Assembly: GCA_025618425.1 (NCBI GenBank)
Contig: CM046846.1
Coordinates: 33,112,309-33,176,308 of the forward strand
Direction: 5' to 3'
Origin: Heliocidaris tuberculata
Taxonomy: Eukaryota; Echinodermata; Echinoidea; Camarodonta; Echinometridae
DNA: 64,000 bases
In this document: positions 36,971 to 48,860 of the stretch, piece by piece
How the letters are laid out: each line of letters opens with the position of its first letter
How positions within the stretch are numbered: position 1 is the first letter of the stretch
The notes under the pieces: model-generated
What the model was told of the DNA's origin: nothing
The model's database searches: none
Seen by the model: the letters and a program-made list of their open reading frames with translations, nothing else
Translations under genes and position numbers: made by a program

Positions 36971-38790
36971 AGATTCAGGCTGGAGATTCAGGCCAAAGGA
37001 TCAAACCTTGAAGATCCAAGATCAACTGTCCTGGCAAAGGATTAAACAAAGTGAAATCTGAATACCAAAAACAAAAGAGAATCAAATCAATTTGTTTTGG
37101 CTTTATTACTTCACAATATATTGCACCAATCACAGGCATATTTGACCAAACATACATACACTTATAAAAAAAACTAAATTAGAACTGACAATATGACACA
37201 AATGAAAAAGAAAATCACAGAGGACGGGAGATACGGAACTGAACTAGACAATTTTATACAAAGCTTTATCAAGTCTTTGGTTCTGAGACAAGAAACTGAC
37301 CACAATATATCTTTATCATTCTATTCTTATGAAGCTTTATTAAAAATAAATTTGGAGAATCCGTCCATTTCCTAAGATTGACGTGATTAATGTCAGGCAA
37401 TCTATACACATTACCATTGATTGTTCGAAATGGGAGTGCAGACAGAATCTTTCAGAATTCATTACGGTAAGAGCGTCTTAAGATATCAAGCAGTCCATGT
37501 AAGTTGTTTGTCTCGCTAAACCCTAACAATCATCCATTTCTCTGTGTTCCTTTTTCAGGAGCATTCAGGGGACGACAATTATGGGGATATTGTTATTAAT
37601 TGCAATGTTGTAGTTACCTGTCTATCTAGTTAAATGATTTCCACTGTGAGTAATTATCCATTTCCATATCATTTATATCAAACATTCCTGGACATTTATT
37701 GATGTAGCAAATTTGGAGGCAGAGTCTGAGAGAGGGAAAAGTTTTAGAGGAACCACAGCATAGACAATAAGGTACATTACAAGTGTAAAAAGAAGACTGC
37801 AACCCTTCAAAGTTACTTTGTTTATATGGAAAAAGATGAAACAAATAAAAGGAAAGAAAAGGGGATATCCCTGAACAAAATTAAATTAATGAAGAAACAT
37901 ATATCACAATTTACAGCCTGAGAAATTTCATAATTGGAGGAAATGTTGCTGACTATTTGTCCTAAATTGATATGAATCGACTTCATGTCATTGTATTTTT
38001 TAATTCTTAAAACGTATGTCAATAGTGGCTCTATTTCAATTAATATACTGGATTGCTGCCAATTAACCTTTAGGAGCTTATATTTTAAAATTAGAATCTC
38101 TAAATTTTCTTTCACTTTTACAAAGAATTGTAACAAAATCTGAAGATTTATACAATCAATGACATGAACCCCCCTCACAAAAAAGGTATTGCTTTAAAGC
38201 CCCATATATGTGGGAAACCAGGGATGACGACTATAATAAAAGTTACAACATGGTGATACCATACAAAAATGTTTAAGACAGTGTTTTCACCAAACTTGCT
38301 TTACAAAGAAAGAGAGTGAAGATGGAATACAAATGTCTTTGCAGGAAAATGCATTTTAGAATGCACTTTTGTTAATTATTTCACATTTTGATATCTCAAG
38401 TGTTTAACATCTACCTAAGAAAGCAAATACTGAAAAGTAATACATTCATAATTTTCATAATTTTGTTTATTTTGTAAAAGCTAAGGCTGACTATAGGTAT
38501 AAACAACCCATGGAAAATAACATGGTTCATACAAGCACTGAATTTACAAGAAAAATTCACACCAAATTATCAAGACTTCAATTTACCAGTAACCATGCTG
38601 TACCAAATTTGGAGACAAGCTTGCCAAAAACTGCAACAACAAAAAAGCAGCAATGAAAAAGGGTCCTCAGACTTTAAATGTGTTTATAAATGTAGAATTG
38701 TCCTAACTTTTACAAATGTGCAGAAACTATGGTTCACCAATATAAATTTTAAGGGGGTGGTGTCATCCCCTCATCCCTACTACTATAGCA
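36971..38790. other. Intronic, nothing recognised
   Basis: AT-rich. Short frames only, without family similarity. Confidence 0.45.
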
Positions 38791-39270
38791 TAAATGTGAA
38801 CACATTCGTTAGGAGCTCAGACAGACCTAGAGCCTGGAGACATGTTTCCCCATGATTACAAGTATAGGCTAATCAAATCCAAAGAACAAATGTAAACACA
38901 GTCATGAGAAGCTCAGATGGAACGAGATCCTGTAGACAAGTTCCTGTATTAAAGAAACAATCTTGGGGAAAAATGGCTTGCTACTGACATTGTGAGTGAA
39001 TTGCAATTGCTAATAGTAGCCATATCACAAATGTGAACACAGTCATTAGGGGCTCAGACAGACCAAGACCCTGTACACATATTTCCCCATGTTCAAGGAA
39101 TAGGCCAATCAGACCAATGAAACAAATGTGAACATAGCTGTCAGGAGCTCAGACAGACCAGACCTAGATCCCGTAGACACCATGTTCATGGAATTGGCTT
39201 ACTGATTGGACATGAAAGAAACACTCTTTGGAATAAGTGGCTTGGCTGGTGAGTGAATGTCAACATAGAC
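38791..39270. repeat. Two-level tandem repeat, ~95-bp units in ~237-bp pairs
   Basis: Units beginning aaatgtgaacac or similar and containing gctcagacagacc start near 38792, 38888, 39029 and 39124. Units 1 and 3 share 'tttccccatg'; units 2 and 4 are longer and share a 'gtagaca ... gtgagtgaat' ending. This is a higher-order arrangement. Confidence 0.8.
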
Positions 39271-39427
39271 AGACATGAAATAAACATTGTCTTAAGACCT
39301 GATGAGATGTACTAATGACTATGTCATTCCATGTCAAAGAGAGAATCATTTTAAAGGTACTGTACTCTTATAGCACAAACTTGTAGAGGTTTTCTTTCAG
39401 CCTATAGAAGAAAAGAGAACATGCATT

Positions 39428-39520
39428 TGAACCCGAGCCTGCATCGGGAACAGAGGGGAGGGGTACGTGTTGTGTGTAAGCATACCCCTCCCCACTGTTC
39501 CCTATGCAGGCTCGGGTTCA
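39428..39520. repeat. Near-perfect hairpin, 38-bp stem, 17-nt loop
   Basis: Arms 39428-39465 and 39483-39520 pair at 36 of 38 positions. The 5' arm begins tgaacccgagcctgcatcgg and the 3' arm ends atgcaggctcgggttca. GC-rich against an AT-rich background. Confidence 0.95.
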
Positions 39521-41159
39521 GGGGGAAAACACTCCGTTCCTCGGACAGAACGTTAACTAGAGAGGGTATAGGAGATTCTGACCCATGCACGTTAATACGC
39601 TACACTTCTCGCAAAGAGTAGGGTGTCAACCCAGTGTACGGTGTGCCTGTAATACACAACTGGAAGTGGTACCATAAAAAGACTACAATAATCTTCAGAA
39701 TTGTAGGAGGCAGTTGTACTTGAGGAAGAAGAAGAAGAGCTATTAAAAAAAAAAAATTTATTATGGAATTGAGAAGCAGTATGTGACAACCCCTAACCCT
39801 TTCAAAATTTTCTTTCAGCAAATTCAGCATTTTTTAGCAAATCACAAATTGCCTTGTTCATAAACTATCTTATAATCAAATACTTATTGGTAAATTTGTT
39901 CCATCACGCCCCCCCCCCCCCCCCATATAAATGGTCTGGCAAAATCTCTGGAAAGGTCAATACGATAGTGGTCAAAGGAGTGAGCTACTGGGTTCAAAAC
40001 CATGTAGATGCATCTATGCCTATGTTTAGGGCATTTACCCTCAATTAGCAGGTTCACATGACAACACTTAAAAGCTACATTCGATAGGTCCAAGTATGCT
40101 TGGACAATCAATTACCTGATTTCTTTGATCAATCCAGCTGAAATCAATACCAACATCAAACTGTTAAAAAGTGAGGTAATTTCGGAAGGAGTGTTCAAAG
40201 AAGAGTTAATATTTTGTTAGATACGAGGTATATGGTAAAGAAAACCTTACACAACCACCATAATTTGATCAATAGCTCTGAATACATTAAAAAGAATTTG
40301 GTAAATGTAAATAGAGATCCTTTCAAGTTTTGACTTCTCAAAATAAGTATGACTATAACAATGATTGAAATTAATTCATAAAGAGTGAAAAAAATAATCA
40401 ATGTGGTAAGCAGGTGAAAAAGCATGATGAATAGAATGCCTGGAGACACCATGAGCTTGATAAAAAATCGAAATCCTGGGATAATACGATACATTACTTA
40501 GTATATCACATAGTCACAAATAAATTGTCATTTTTATTAAGTTCAGGGGTACCTTAAAATAAATAATCTGTTACTTTGTTTCTTCTTTGTCATATTTTCA
40601 AATGAGAACTAGGCAGAGATTTTTAAAATTACAAAGAGTCTGATAAACTAATTGTGGATTGACTTCAAATTATTTTTTACCTCAATAATAATAATAATAA
40701 TAATAATGGTGAAAACTTATAGAGCGCATACACCGTCCAAGGACGCTCATGGCGCTAGCCCATCAACAGTTCTCTTTAATCCAGGTACACTACAAAATTA
40801 TGTTATAATGTTATAATGTTATAATATTTGAATATACATGTATATCAAGATGAAGTAGAATAGTTAAAGGCATGATTAGATAATGATAGTTAAGTGCACT
40901 GATATTTACCCCCATGAGTGTCCGAATCTGAAAACATACAAAAATGTGTTTGAATTAGTCAAATCATGACTGTTGACAGCCCACAGGACTGACACTGCAG
41001 GCCTTGTGATCCATAATAATAGTTAGGTGAAGGTCCATGTGGCCCACATGAATGTGTTGTATGTAGCCCAACAACTGAGCTGTAGCCAACAGAGTATGTA
41101 TATAAATATAAACCAAAAAGATTCTCTTTTGTAAAATTTAATGATCTTTGATTAATAAT
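39521..41159. other. Intronic; small repeats
   Basis: Contains a run of 16 C at 39909-39924, and (AAT)n at 40685-40708 followed by 'agagcgcatacaccgtccaa', probably the tail of another short element. No gene seen. Confidence 0.5.
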
Positions 41160-41406
41160 GATAATAATAATATGGAGTTCTTGTACAGCGTGTATCACAT
41201 ATTTATCAATGTCTCTATGCACTTCCGAGGAGCTCAGCCTAGCTTCTCTAATGAAGGCGCTGAACCTTCAAGGAATAAATTCCTACCAGTACCCATTTAC
41301 TACACCTGGGCCGAGAGTGGCAAATGTAGATTAATGTCTTGCCAAAGGAAGAAAAAGCCGAGCTGGGATTCGAACCCCATACCTTGTGATCTACTATACG
41401 GTGATT
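41160..41406 (-). mobile_element. tRNA-derived SINE, degraded head
   Basis: Reading on the minus strand: B box ggttcgaatcc (plus 41366-41376), then the same body as the 52280 copy (gacattaatctacatttgcc, a gtaaatgggtact segment) and the tail ctgtacaagaactccatatt. The A box is lost. Confidence 0.82.
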
Positions 41407-42670
41407 AAACAAAACCACATCAATTTATATCACTTATTAGCTTCCCAGCGACACCTACAGTTAAATAAGCTCTGTTTTCTATTCCATATTTTTGCTTCTG
41501 AATGACATGGGCCTACTTCAACCTGTGCAAAATATTATTTTTCATCACATATCTGTTGCAGAATGCTCCATTCCTCAAATTTAGTGTTAAATGTTCTCTC
41601 AATGTAACCAATGTGAACTTTTCAGATCATGACAGTTTGTGTCAAAGTTGTTGGGTCAAACTCTTCTGAACTTTTAGAGAGTTTGCCTTGATGAAGAGAG
41701 ACAATTGTAAGAACACCCTGGCATCTCTCTCCATCGTACTGGATGCATGCATGCACCCTGACATGTAGACAGCCATAAATTACAAACGAAAGCAAACAAA
41801 ATGGGTCCTCATCTAGACCATTCCTTCTAAATATAGATTTTTGGAAGCTGTGGAGCAACATTGACATCTAGACTGCCACTAATAACACCTCTTCAAATCT
41901 CTCTCCCAGCCCCCCTCTCCCTCCTTCTACTTCTATTAAAACTGCAGACAACGGTTAATAAAACAAAAGATCAGGAGACAATCGTTGGTGTCTCAAAGAA
42001 TTTTGAGTACTGCATAGACTTTGTACAAGGCTGCTACCCCTTTCTTCTACACGTGCCAAATAACTTTCCAACTGAACAAACAATACATGTAGTTCTCAGT
42101 TGAGAGCTAGAAGGGCATTAATTCTGTGTCAAATACTTTGAGGTAATGTCCTTTTGGCATGATACAGTTAGCATAACTTGGGCATGTGTAAGAAGATCAT
42201 AACTACAAAATTCTTTGAGACATGATATTCCAAGAAATATAACACAGTTAATCGGGCAGTTCAGAGTCAACTCACATGCTTAAACAAAGAGTTAACACCT
42301 TCCAGCTTTCAACAACAATATGTAATTTCTCTAAAGGAGGCCGATTCAGGCTTGGACAAGGCTATCTACTTTAGAAAGAAAAGACCGGTTACTATGGCTA
42401 CATTTTCTTTTCCTGGCAAGAGATGTTTTCTTAGCATGATATGGAAAGAGATTTGTTAGGCACTTGTCACGCAACCTTACAAACTACTGTCAAAGATGTC
42501 ATTTAGAAATCTGAGACCAATATTCTTGAAAGCCACCATGGTTTAGGCCAGGTTTAAACCCTGCCTAAGTGGTGTAGATTTAAGTCCACTAGTTAATGAA
42601 GTGCTAAATATCAATCTCTTCATCTTGTACAAATCACAATAATTCTGTAATTAACCCTATGCCTATAGAA
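41407..42670. other. Intronic, fragments only
   Basis: 42093-42320 carries scattered halves of the palindromic element (gagagctagaagggcattaa). Otherwise unassigned. Confidence 0.45.
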
Positions 42671-42673
42671 CCA

Positions 42674-42950
42674 GGGCCCTGTTTCATAAAACTTGTCATC
42701 AATGACAAGTTGCAATAACTGTTATAAGCTACTGAAATCCTTGCATCTGATTGGCTGAGAGCAAATTTGTCTGTAAAAATCACCGACAAGACACTTGATG
42801 AAACGCCCCCCTGGGCCCTGTTTCACAAAACTTGTCATCAATGACAAGTTGCAATAACTGTTATAAGCTACTGAAATCCTTGCATCTGATTGGCTGAGAG
42901 CAAATTTGTCTGTAAAAATCACCGACAAGACACTTGATGAAACGCCCCCC
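42674..42950. mobile_element. Tandem pair of a GGGCCC-ended MITE variant
   Basis: Two nearly identical copies, 42674-42811 and 42813-42950 (period 139; one clear difference, cataaa/cacaaa). Each begins gggccctgtttca and ends gatgaaacgcccccct. They are inserted in a repeat whose uninterrupted relative lies at about 53890-53970, at a CCAGG site. A third copy is at 61877-62008 on the minus strand. Confidence 0.9.
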
Positions 42951-43110
42951 TAGGTTATCCCTGTATCAAGCCTTTGAGATAATTCAGTAGTCAACGGGTT
43001 AAATGATAATACTTTCTCATTTTAATTTCATAATCAAATTTATTTGGTTTATTTATTTTATTACATAATTACAGTGATTCATACAGAACTTACAGATTGA
43101 TACTTGGCCT
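42951..43110. repeat. Right half of an interrupted dispersed repeat
   Basis: ttatccctgtatcaagcctt then attcagtagtcaacgggtta matches 53916-53966 (ccctgtattaagcctatggg, then attcagtagtcatcaggtta). The left half is at about 42652-42673. Confidence 0.7.
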
Positions 43111-43117
43111 TCAATTC

Positions 43118-43513
43118 AAGGGAAAGTTCACCCTGGTATGGGAGAAAGAGATTAGTGAAAGTTTGAGCAAAAATCATTTTATTAGTTGCTGATGAAGGAA
43201 TACATTTGTTTCATACAGGTTTTGTGTAAAACATAATGTGCAACGATGATATCTAAGTTGCATGTATGATTAAATATTTTCTTTTTTAAAAAGTGGAAAT
43301 TTATGATTTTTTTTTGTTGTAAAAGGCAAATGGAAGAGGAGCTCGCAAGATATGTCACAAGAGTTGCCAATTTGTGTTTGACTGATTGCAACTTTAAAAA
43401 ATCATAAATTTCTTATTTCTTATCAGATTTTACTCAAACTTTCACTGACTTGTTTCTTTATTTTTTCTTCTTCTTTTATAACCAACTTGATATAAGGATG
43501 GACTTCACCTTTA
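43118..43513. mobile_element. Probable degraded MITE
   Basis: Subterminal inverted similarity: tagtgaaagtttgagcaaaa near 43155 and, inversely, attttactcaaactttcact near 43428. Ends are roughly ggaaagttcacc / ggacttcacctt. Termini uncertain. Confidence 0.5.
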
Positions 43514-44267
43514 CTCATAAGACTATGTTAAGCCACGTGTAGTTTTGGAGAACATGGGCCAATGACTTTCCAGAAAGTAACATTGATTCCTATTGATAGG
43601 AAAGGATTCATTCTAAGTTCATCTAGACCGAATGATATCACATTCTGGGAAATTTGATTTCCAGCCCTTTGCCAGTACAAATATTGCCATGCATAATGTT
43701 TTTGATATTTTGTATATTGTTGAAAAATTCTTGGAAAAGTGATATTCTGAACTTTACCATGGAGATATATCTACCGTACATGTCTCAACAATGACCTGTG
43801 TGATATATTGAACATCCAAAGTGATATATTGGATGTTCTTGGAAATTCTTATGTCTGGAGCAGACATCACAGATACAAAATTAAACACTATTCTCATATT
43901 TCAAAATTCCCACATATTTCAATTCATAATTCTTCAGCAATGTTCATTATTCAGCTTTCAATTTATGAGATGTAATAATATGAATCCATAAACTTGATAC
44001 TCCTTTCTCTCATAAGGCTCCTTTTTAATTGGCTATGCTGAAAGACTTTGCTACACGTTTTGAGGTGGAAAATTGATTCATTATACTCATTTTGATCGTA
44101 ATGGATCATTCCGCCTAAAAATTACACAAAGACTTAAATCCTTGAGGAATGACCTACAACAACTGCCATTTCCACATACACAAGAGGGGAGCAATTTGGG
44201 AACAAGTTAATGTTATTGTGTCACTGAGGTCTGACCAGCCGTTAATAGCTAGTAAGGGTAGACTTAC
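43514..44267. other. Intronic, next to the MICU3 donor
   Basis: AT-rich sequence just downstream (on the gene strand) of the exon at 44268-44403. Nothing else recognised. Confidence 0.5.
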
Positions 44268-44403
44268 GTCTTGGATTGCCTTCTGTCACTGACTCCAGAA
44301 AGTCCTGTGGTGTCATGTAGATCTGTCCATTGTACTCGCACGATGCAAAGGACTGGAACCGATACTCCTTGTCCGAGATAGGATACAGAGACAGGTCTTC
44401 AGT
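44268..44403 (-). CDS. MICU3: MICU3-like internal exon (mitochondrial calcium uptake family)
   Basis: Internal coding exon of 136 bp encoding 45 codons plus one base, with no stop in frame. MICU proteins sit in the mitochondrial intermembrane space and gate the calcium uniporter MCU through EF-hands; MICU3 pairs with MICU1. The reading contains EDLSLY, YRFQSFAS, EYNGQIYMTPQDFLESV and ends NPR. Human MICU3 has, at the same point, an EDLDLY stretch, RFRLFAS and a GQLFMTPYDF motif (recalled from memory). This segment lies just before the first EF-hand. The acceptor is strong on the minus strand (pyrimidine tract ending tttcattttag) and the donor is a full-consensus gtaagt. The last base C joins CT of the exon at 1796-1906 to make Pro, so the two exons are phase-compatible. 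MICU2 is possible but fits less well: FAS-x-E and the DL-x-LY segment favour MICU3. Confidence 0.9.
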
Positions 44404-45334
44404 CTAAAATGAAAGAAAGAACAAGTATGTTAAAGAACAGACATGACAAGTTCTTGGCTTCTTGGTACTTTTTTCATGGACATAGCATGGATCCACATTA
44501 ACTTCTTTTGCAAGGGGTTAAGATTGACATTTTTAAGGTCTGTATACACAAGCCCCTGTCAAATTGAGGATTTTTTTTTGGGGGGGGGGTAGGAGTTAGA
44601 CTTTGACAGCCTATGTGTATCGGACACCTAGAGTTCTACCTTACCTTATCTATGTTAAAAATGTCAGAGTGATATTTGCTCTTGCTGTTTATAATCGATT
44701 GCGGACAATTAATGTACATTACAAGTCTGAACCTGGATAATCACAGGTACAGGTGGACATTGGTTATGGTTTCCAAAGAAAGAGAGAGATAATATGATGT
44801 AATGTTTACATGACCTAATAACAGAATAGACCATACATTTTCATATGAAAAGATTAAATTTCGTACTGTAGGACAAATCAAATACATGAACTTCTTTATG
44901 TTATAAGGCATGAAAAGAGGACACCAAAAAAAATTGAATTGGCAATTTTGGTGTATCTCTGGGCATTTTAATTTGATTGGTCATGAACATTTCAACTAAT
45001 CATTTAGAATAACCGAACCGCTGTGACACAAGGAGCTTGGCGGCATTGCAATAGGACATCATTATTTTATGCTTTACAAAGGACTATTTGTTGTATCCTG
45101 CTGGTCGGCTATTAATTTCCAATTTCAGAAAAGCTGGACTTCACCCATATCTAGCCTCTGGCAAGACACAAGAAAGCAATATAAGGCCTGTTTACACAGT
45201 AGAATATCATCGTACAAAATAATGTTTTGTGAATTCTTTACATATGTAAAGTTGTACAAGGAGGTGCAATGGCTTAGTGGTATAGACAAGTGGTCTTAGA
45301 ACTGAGATCTCCTATGTTCAAAGCGAAGACAATG

Positions 45335-45702
45335 AGCTTGTGCCCTATAACTTTTGAGCTTTCTCATTCTTTTTTTATATCCATTTGGAAGAACATCATG
45401 GTAGAAATGTCCCCTGAAAAGGATTGCTCTTCAAATACTCTCACATTCGAAATATGACAAGAAAAAGCTGAATAGTTTGGGCCGAACATTCATACCACAT
45501 GTGTATGCAGTCCCACATGCCCATTTCTGTGTGCAGTGCATGTGCTTTTCAGCATGACTGGGTCAATTTCTTATCATCTTGATGATTCCAAAACCTCACA
45601 GTATACACCAATTCTTAAGTAGATATGATCAAACTTTCCCAATTGCTTTGAGACAGTTTCTTTCACAGTGTAATCGCATGACCAGAACTCAACTTTATCT
45701 TT
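45335..45702 (+). mobile_element. 0.4-kb TIR repeat family, copy 3 (uninterrupted)
   Basis: Same orientation as copy 1. Contains the intact junction catgaccagaactcaac at about 45682-45698, i.e. no nested MITE. Confidence 0.75.
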
Positions 45703-46928
45703 AACCTTTGATTACCTAGTTCCAGGTAAAATTTATAATAGAAAAAAAGTTGCATAGCAGAAAGTCCTACAAGTTTATAATGATTTCAGAAACTTTTCCT
45801 ACAATCCTTTGTCTCAAATTTAAAAAGAAAATCCTTCCATAAAGTCGATGAAAATTAGGCTTGCATGAGGAAAAGTATCAAGTGACATGTATTAATTCTC
45901 TATGTCATTCCCTTCGGCAAAATTTAACTTTCCCTAGTATGAACAAGGGTCTACGTTCACTATCTTCGAACTCTCCATGGAAAAAAAAAAGTAAACACAT
46001 ACTGCTGCCACGTCACTCTTGATTATCTTCATGGCTCCTGGTTTGAAATCATCATGTAAAATACAAGATGATTTATTATGTGATACGACCAAAGTTTTCT
46101 CTTTCACGCGGTCTTATTGTCGTGATTGGATTGAAATTGGTCGGCAAAACCCAAACGAGAAACCGCAAACTGCCCGTGTAATGGGTATGCTTGTTTGGAT
46201 AGTTGATGGCCCAGAATTGAAATTACCCTTGTAAAAAAAAATTAGTATTTTATGAGTTAAAGACATTATAATGCTTTGAAAGAGAAGCTGGACAGATGTA
46301 TATCAATGAAAATAGTCCATTGTATTCCACAACTAAGATAATGCAAAACTGCCAAAAACTATTGTTACGGTAAGCAGATTGCACAGCTTAAAAAACTGAG
46401 TATTTTTAAACATTATTTGCAAGCCATGAAGTTGAATATATATGTAACAGATTTTCATCATTATTTCAGACAGTTCAAATTTCACCATATTGCATAATGG
46501 CACACAGTTTAAAACACAGACTTAATGCCCTTTCATCAATTAAAAGACAATATTTCTGTTATAATGGACAGTTTGCCATAGCGAAGTTTGGGCACCTTTA
46601 AAGAATCAGGTGGATAGAAGATAAACCCATCCTTTCTAAACAATGGTTGAAGATGAGACTTGTGTTTGGATTTAGAGATGATTTGTTGGAGTCCATTTAC
46701 AGAGGGAGCAGTGACGCAGGCTTAGGATGACGTCGTCTTTGGTTCCTCTCCCTTGCAGACTCATTTGTCAAGGGTGAAATTATTTTGATTGATTGATTAG
46801 AAGAACTAAACAATACTCTTTTAAATCAGTGCTGATGTTCTTTCCATGAAAAGAATATGACATTTCTCATCTATAATCACTTTCTTTCATTCATTTCAAC
46901 TTCTCCACAATTAAATTCTTCTTTTGCC
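45703..46928. other. Intronic, nothing recognised
   Basis: AT-rich. A CRE-like TGACGTCG at 46728-46735 is noted only. Confidence 0.45.
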
Positions 46929-46996
46929 ATAATCTCTCTCTCCCCCTTCTCTCTCTTTCTCTCTCTTTCTCCTCTCTCTCTCTCTCCTCTCTTCAC
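46929..46996. repeat. (CT)n pyrimidine tract
   Basis: Interrupted CT repeats on the plus strand. Confidence 0.9.
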
Positions 46997-47689
46997 CTAT
47001 TTTACATAATCTTTCCCTTCACAGCTATAACTCATCTGAATACATTTCTTGTTCTAGCTGTCCATCTTATTCCAGCAATCCCTAAACATCTACTACATCT
47101 TCTACGAATACAAGATAAATCTCTCCAAGCTTCAAATAAAAAAAACAAAAACAAACAACACACAAAATAATTTGATTCAACAGAACCCCCCCCAAACCCC
47201 CCCCCAAAAAAACCCCCACACATTTTAATTGTTTTGATCTGCTTATTTCAGTCATTTTTAATCTATAAAGCTGGGGTCATGACACTCGAATGATTGTACC
47301 ACAGCAATATCATATATGATCTATGATGTCCCCTTTGCAAAAAATCTGTAACTTGCTACGTCAAATCCAGACAGAACATCTCTTGTGCGAAATACATTAC
47401 TCTGTCAAAAGTTTAATCAGAATTCAACCACACAAATTCTTTGAAAGTGCATCTGCAGTGGTCATTCAAAATTTCTGAGATGGACATCTCTATTTTTCGG
47501 TACCCCACAGGCTTTTTTCCTGACCTAATCATTGTTATGTTTACACTATTTAATATCCAAATTGAATGAAATATTAAAAAGGGGAGGAGAATTTCATCTG
47601 AATGTCAAGGCTAATAACTCGGGAGGAATGAGCTGTACTCTTTAAAGGAAAGATGGATGGATGGATGATTGGAATGAGAGTTGAATAGA

Positions 47690-47850
47690 AAGGTGACAGA
47701 GAGAGAGAGAAATAGAAGAATGAGAAAGAGGGAGAAACAGAGAGATACAATGTAAAGAGAGAAAGAGAAAGAGATAAAAAGAGATAAAGAGAAAGAGAAA
47801 GAGAGTAAAGGAGTGAGGGAAGGAGAGAAAGAGGAATGGGGGGGGGGGGA
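47690..47850. repeat. (GA)n tract ending in G run
   Basis: Interrupted GAGAAA purine tract with about 11 G at 47839-47849. Confidence 0.9.
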
Positions 47851-48337
47851 GGCAGTACATATAAAATGAAATATTGCATATGTTAGTTAAAGATGAATCT
47901 CACATAATGAATTCAAATTTCCTTTTGATCTTTCATGTAATCGAGATGAGCAATATCACAGGCTATTGAGAAAAAAAAAAAGGTCTGAGTACCTCCTCCA
48001 ACGGCATACCACCACTCTTATCTCTCTTTACACCATGGATGTGCACTTTAGGGATTGGGTGATAGCAGCATTACCCCCTCGAGGAAAAATTACACAAATA
48101 GCGCTCAGGTTCGGCAAGTTAGAAACGCGATCGCGGCCCCAAGAATGGATCTGTCGGGTCCAATAAGACGAACGGGGCGCCTCCGACTGTGCTCTTGTCT
48201 CCACTCCTATTAGGCACAAGGTGGAGATGAACCAAAAGAAAAACAATACAGAAAAGACGTGTTCTAGTCTTCCTTGAACTTGACTACCATTCCCACGCTC
48301 CTGTTCCACCAGCAAAGCACGCTTGAAATGGTAAATC

Positions 48338-48860
48338 ATCATTTGGTCCAATCCTAAATTTGTCTCATACCATTTTGTCTATACCTCTTTGTCTATTCTC
48401 CATGAGGTCTAATCATCCTTCTGACTTCTCTTCACTTTGCCTACTTGGGGTTTAGATCCCATTTTGGCCATTATCCATTTCAATAGTCTAATTTCCATTT
48501 ATCTACTTGGTTTAGTGTCTATTTGGTTCGGTCCAATACAAAAATGCTGACAAGGGCCATGGGGGGGGGGGGGGGGGGGGGGGGGGGGAGGGGGGGGGTA
48601 TCGCAAGACCTCAATACTTGACCAAATATGCAATAGACAAAATTATGAATGGGCCAACTGGTCATTGGACAAAATGATAATTAGACTATAAGAAAATTGA
48701 ACAAAGTGATGATTAGACAATATAGTTAATAGATGAACTGGGAGCAGACTAAATCATATTAGACAAGTTGGAAAGTGGACAAACGGGGAATAGACAAACT
48801 AGATACTAGACCAATTGGCATTGGACCAAATGGAAATAAACCACTGAAACCAACCAGCAT
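48338..48860. repeat. Inverted motif array centred on poly-G
   Basis: The left side (48338-48540) is rich in ttttgtcta, ggtctaat and ggtccaat words; the right side (48620-48840) in tagacaaa, agacca and ggaccaaat words, i.e. the complements. The centre is 28 G, one A and 9 G (48561-48598). Confidence 0.78.

Larger units (their letters stand above)
1907..44267 (-). other. MICU3 intron, about 42.4 kb, phase 1
   Basis: Sequence between the two recognised exons. The donor gtaagt is at the high-coordinate end and the acceptor ttgttcag at the low end. The protein similarity is contiguous across the junction and the split codon closes properly, so no intervening constitutive exon is needed. The content is mobile-element remnants, microsatellites and unique AT-rich sequence. 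No nested gene was recognised on either strand. Confidence 0.8.

Noticed and set aside
46728..46735. CRE-like TGACGTCG
   Set aside because: Single 8-bp near-consensus site without supporting context.
48028..48351. 107-codon minus-strand frame with a hydrophobic stretch, considered as MICU3 exon 1
   Set aside because: The hydrophobic part is short, no leader-like Arg-rich amphipathic start is clear, and no good donor with a phase matching the exon at 44268-44403 could be identified. It adjoins the inverted motif array.
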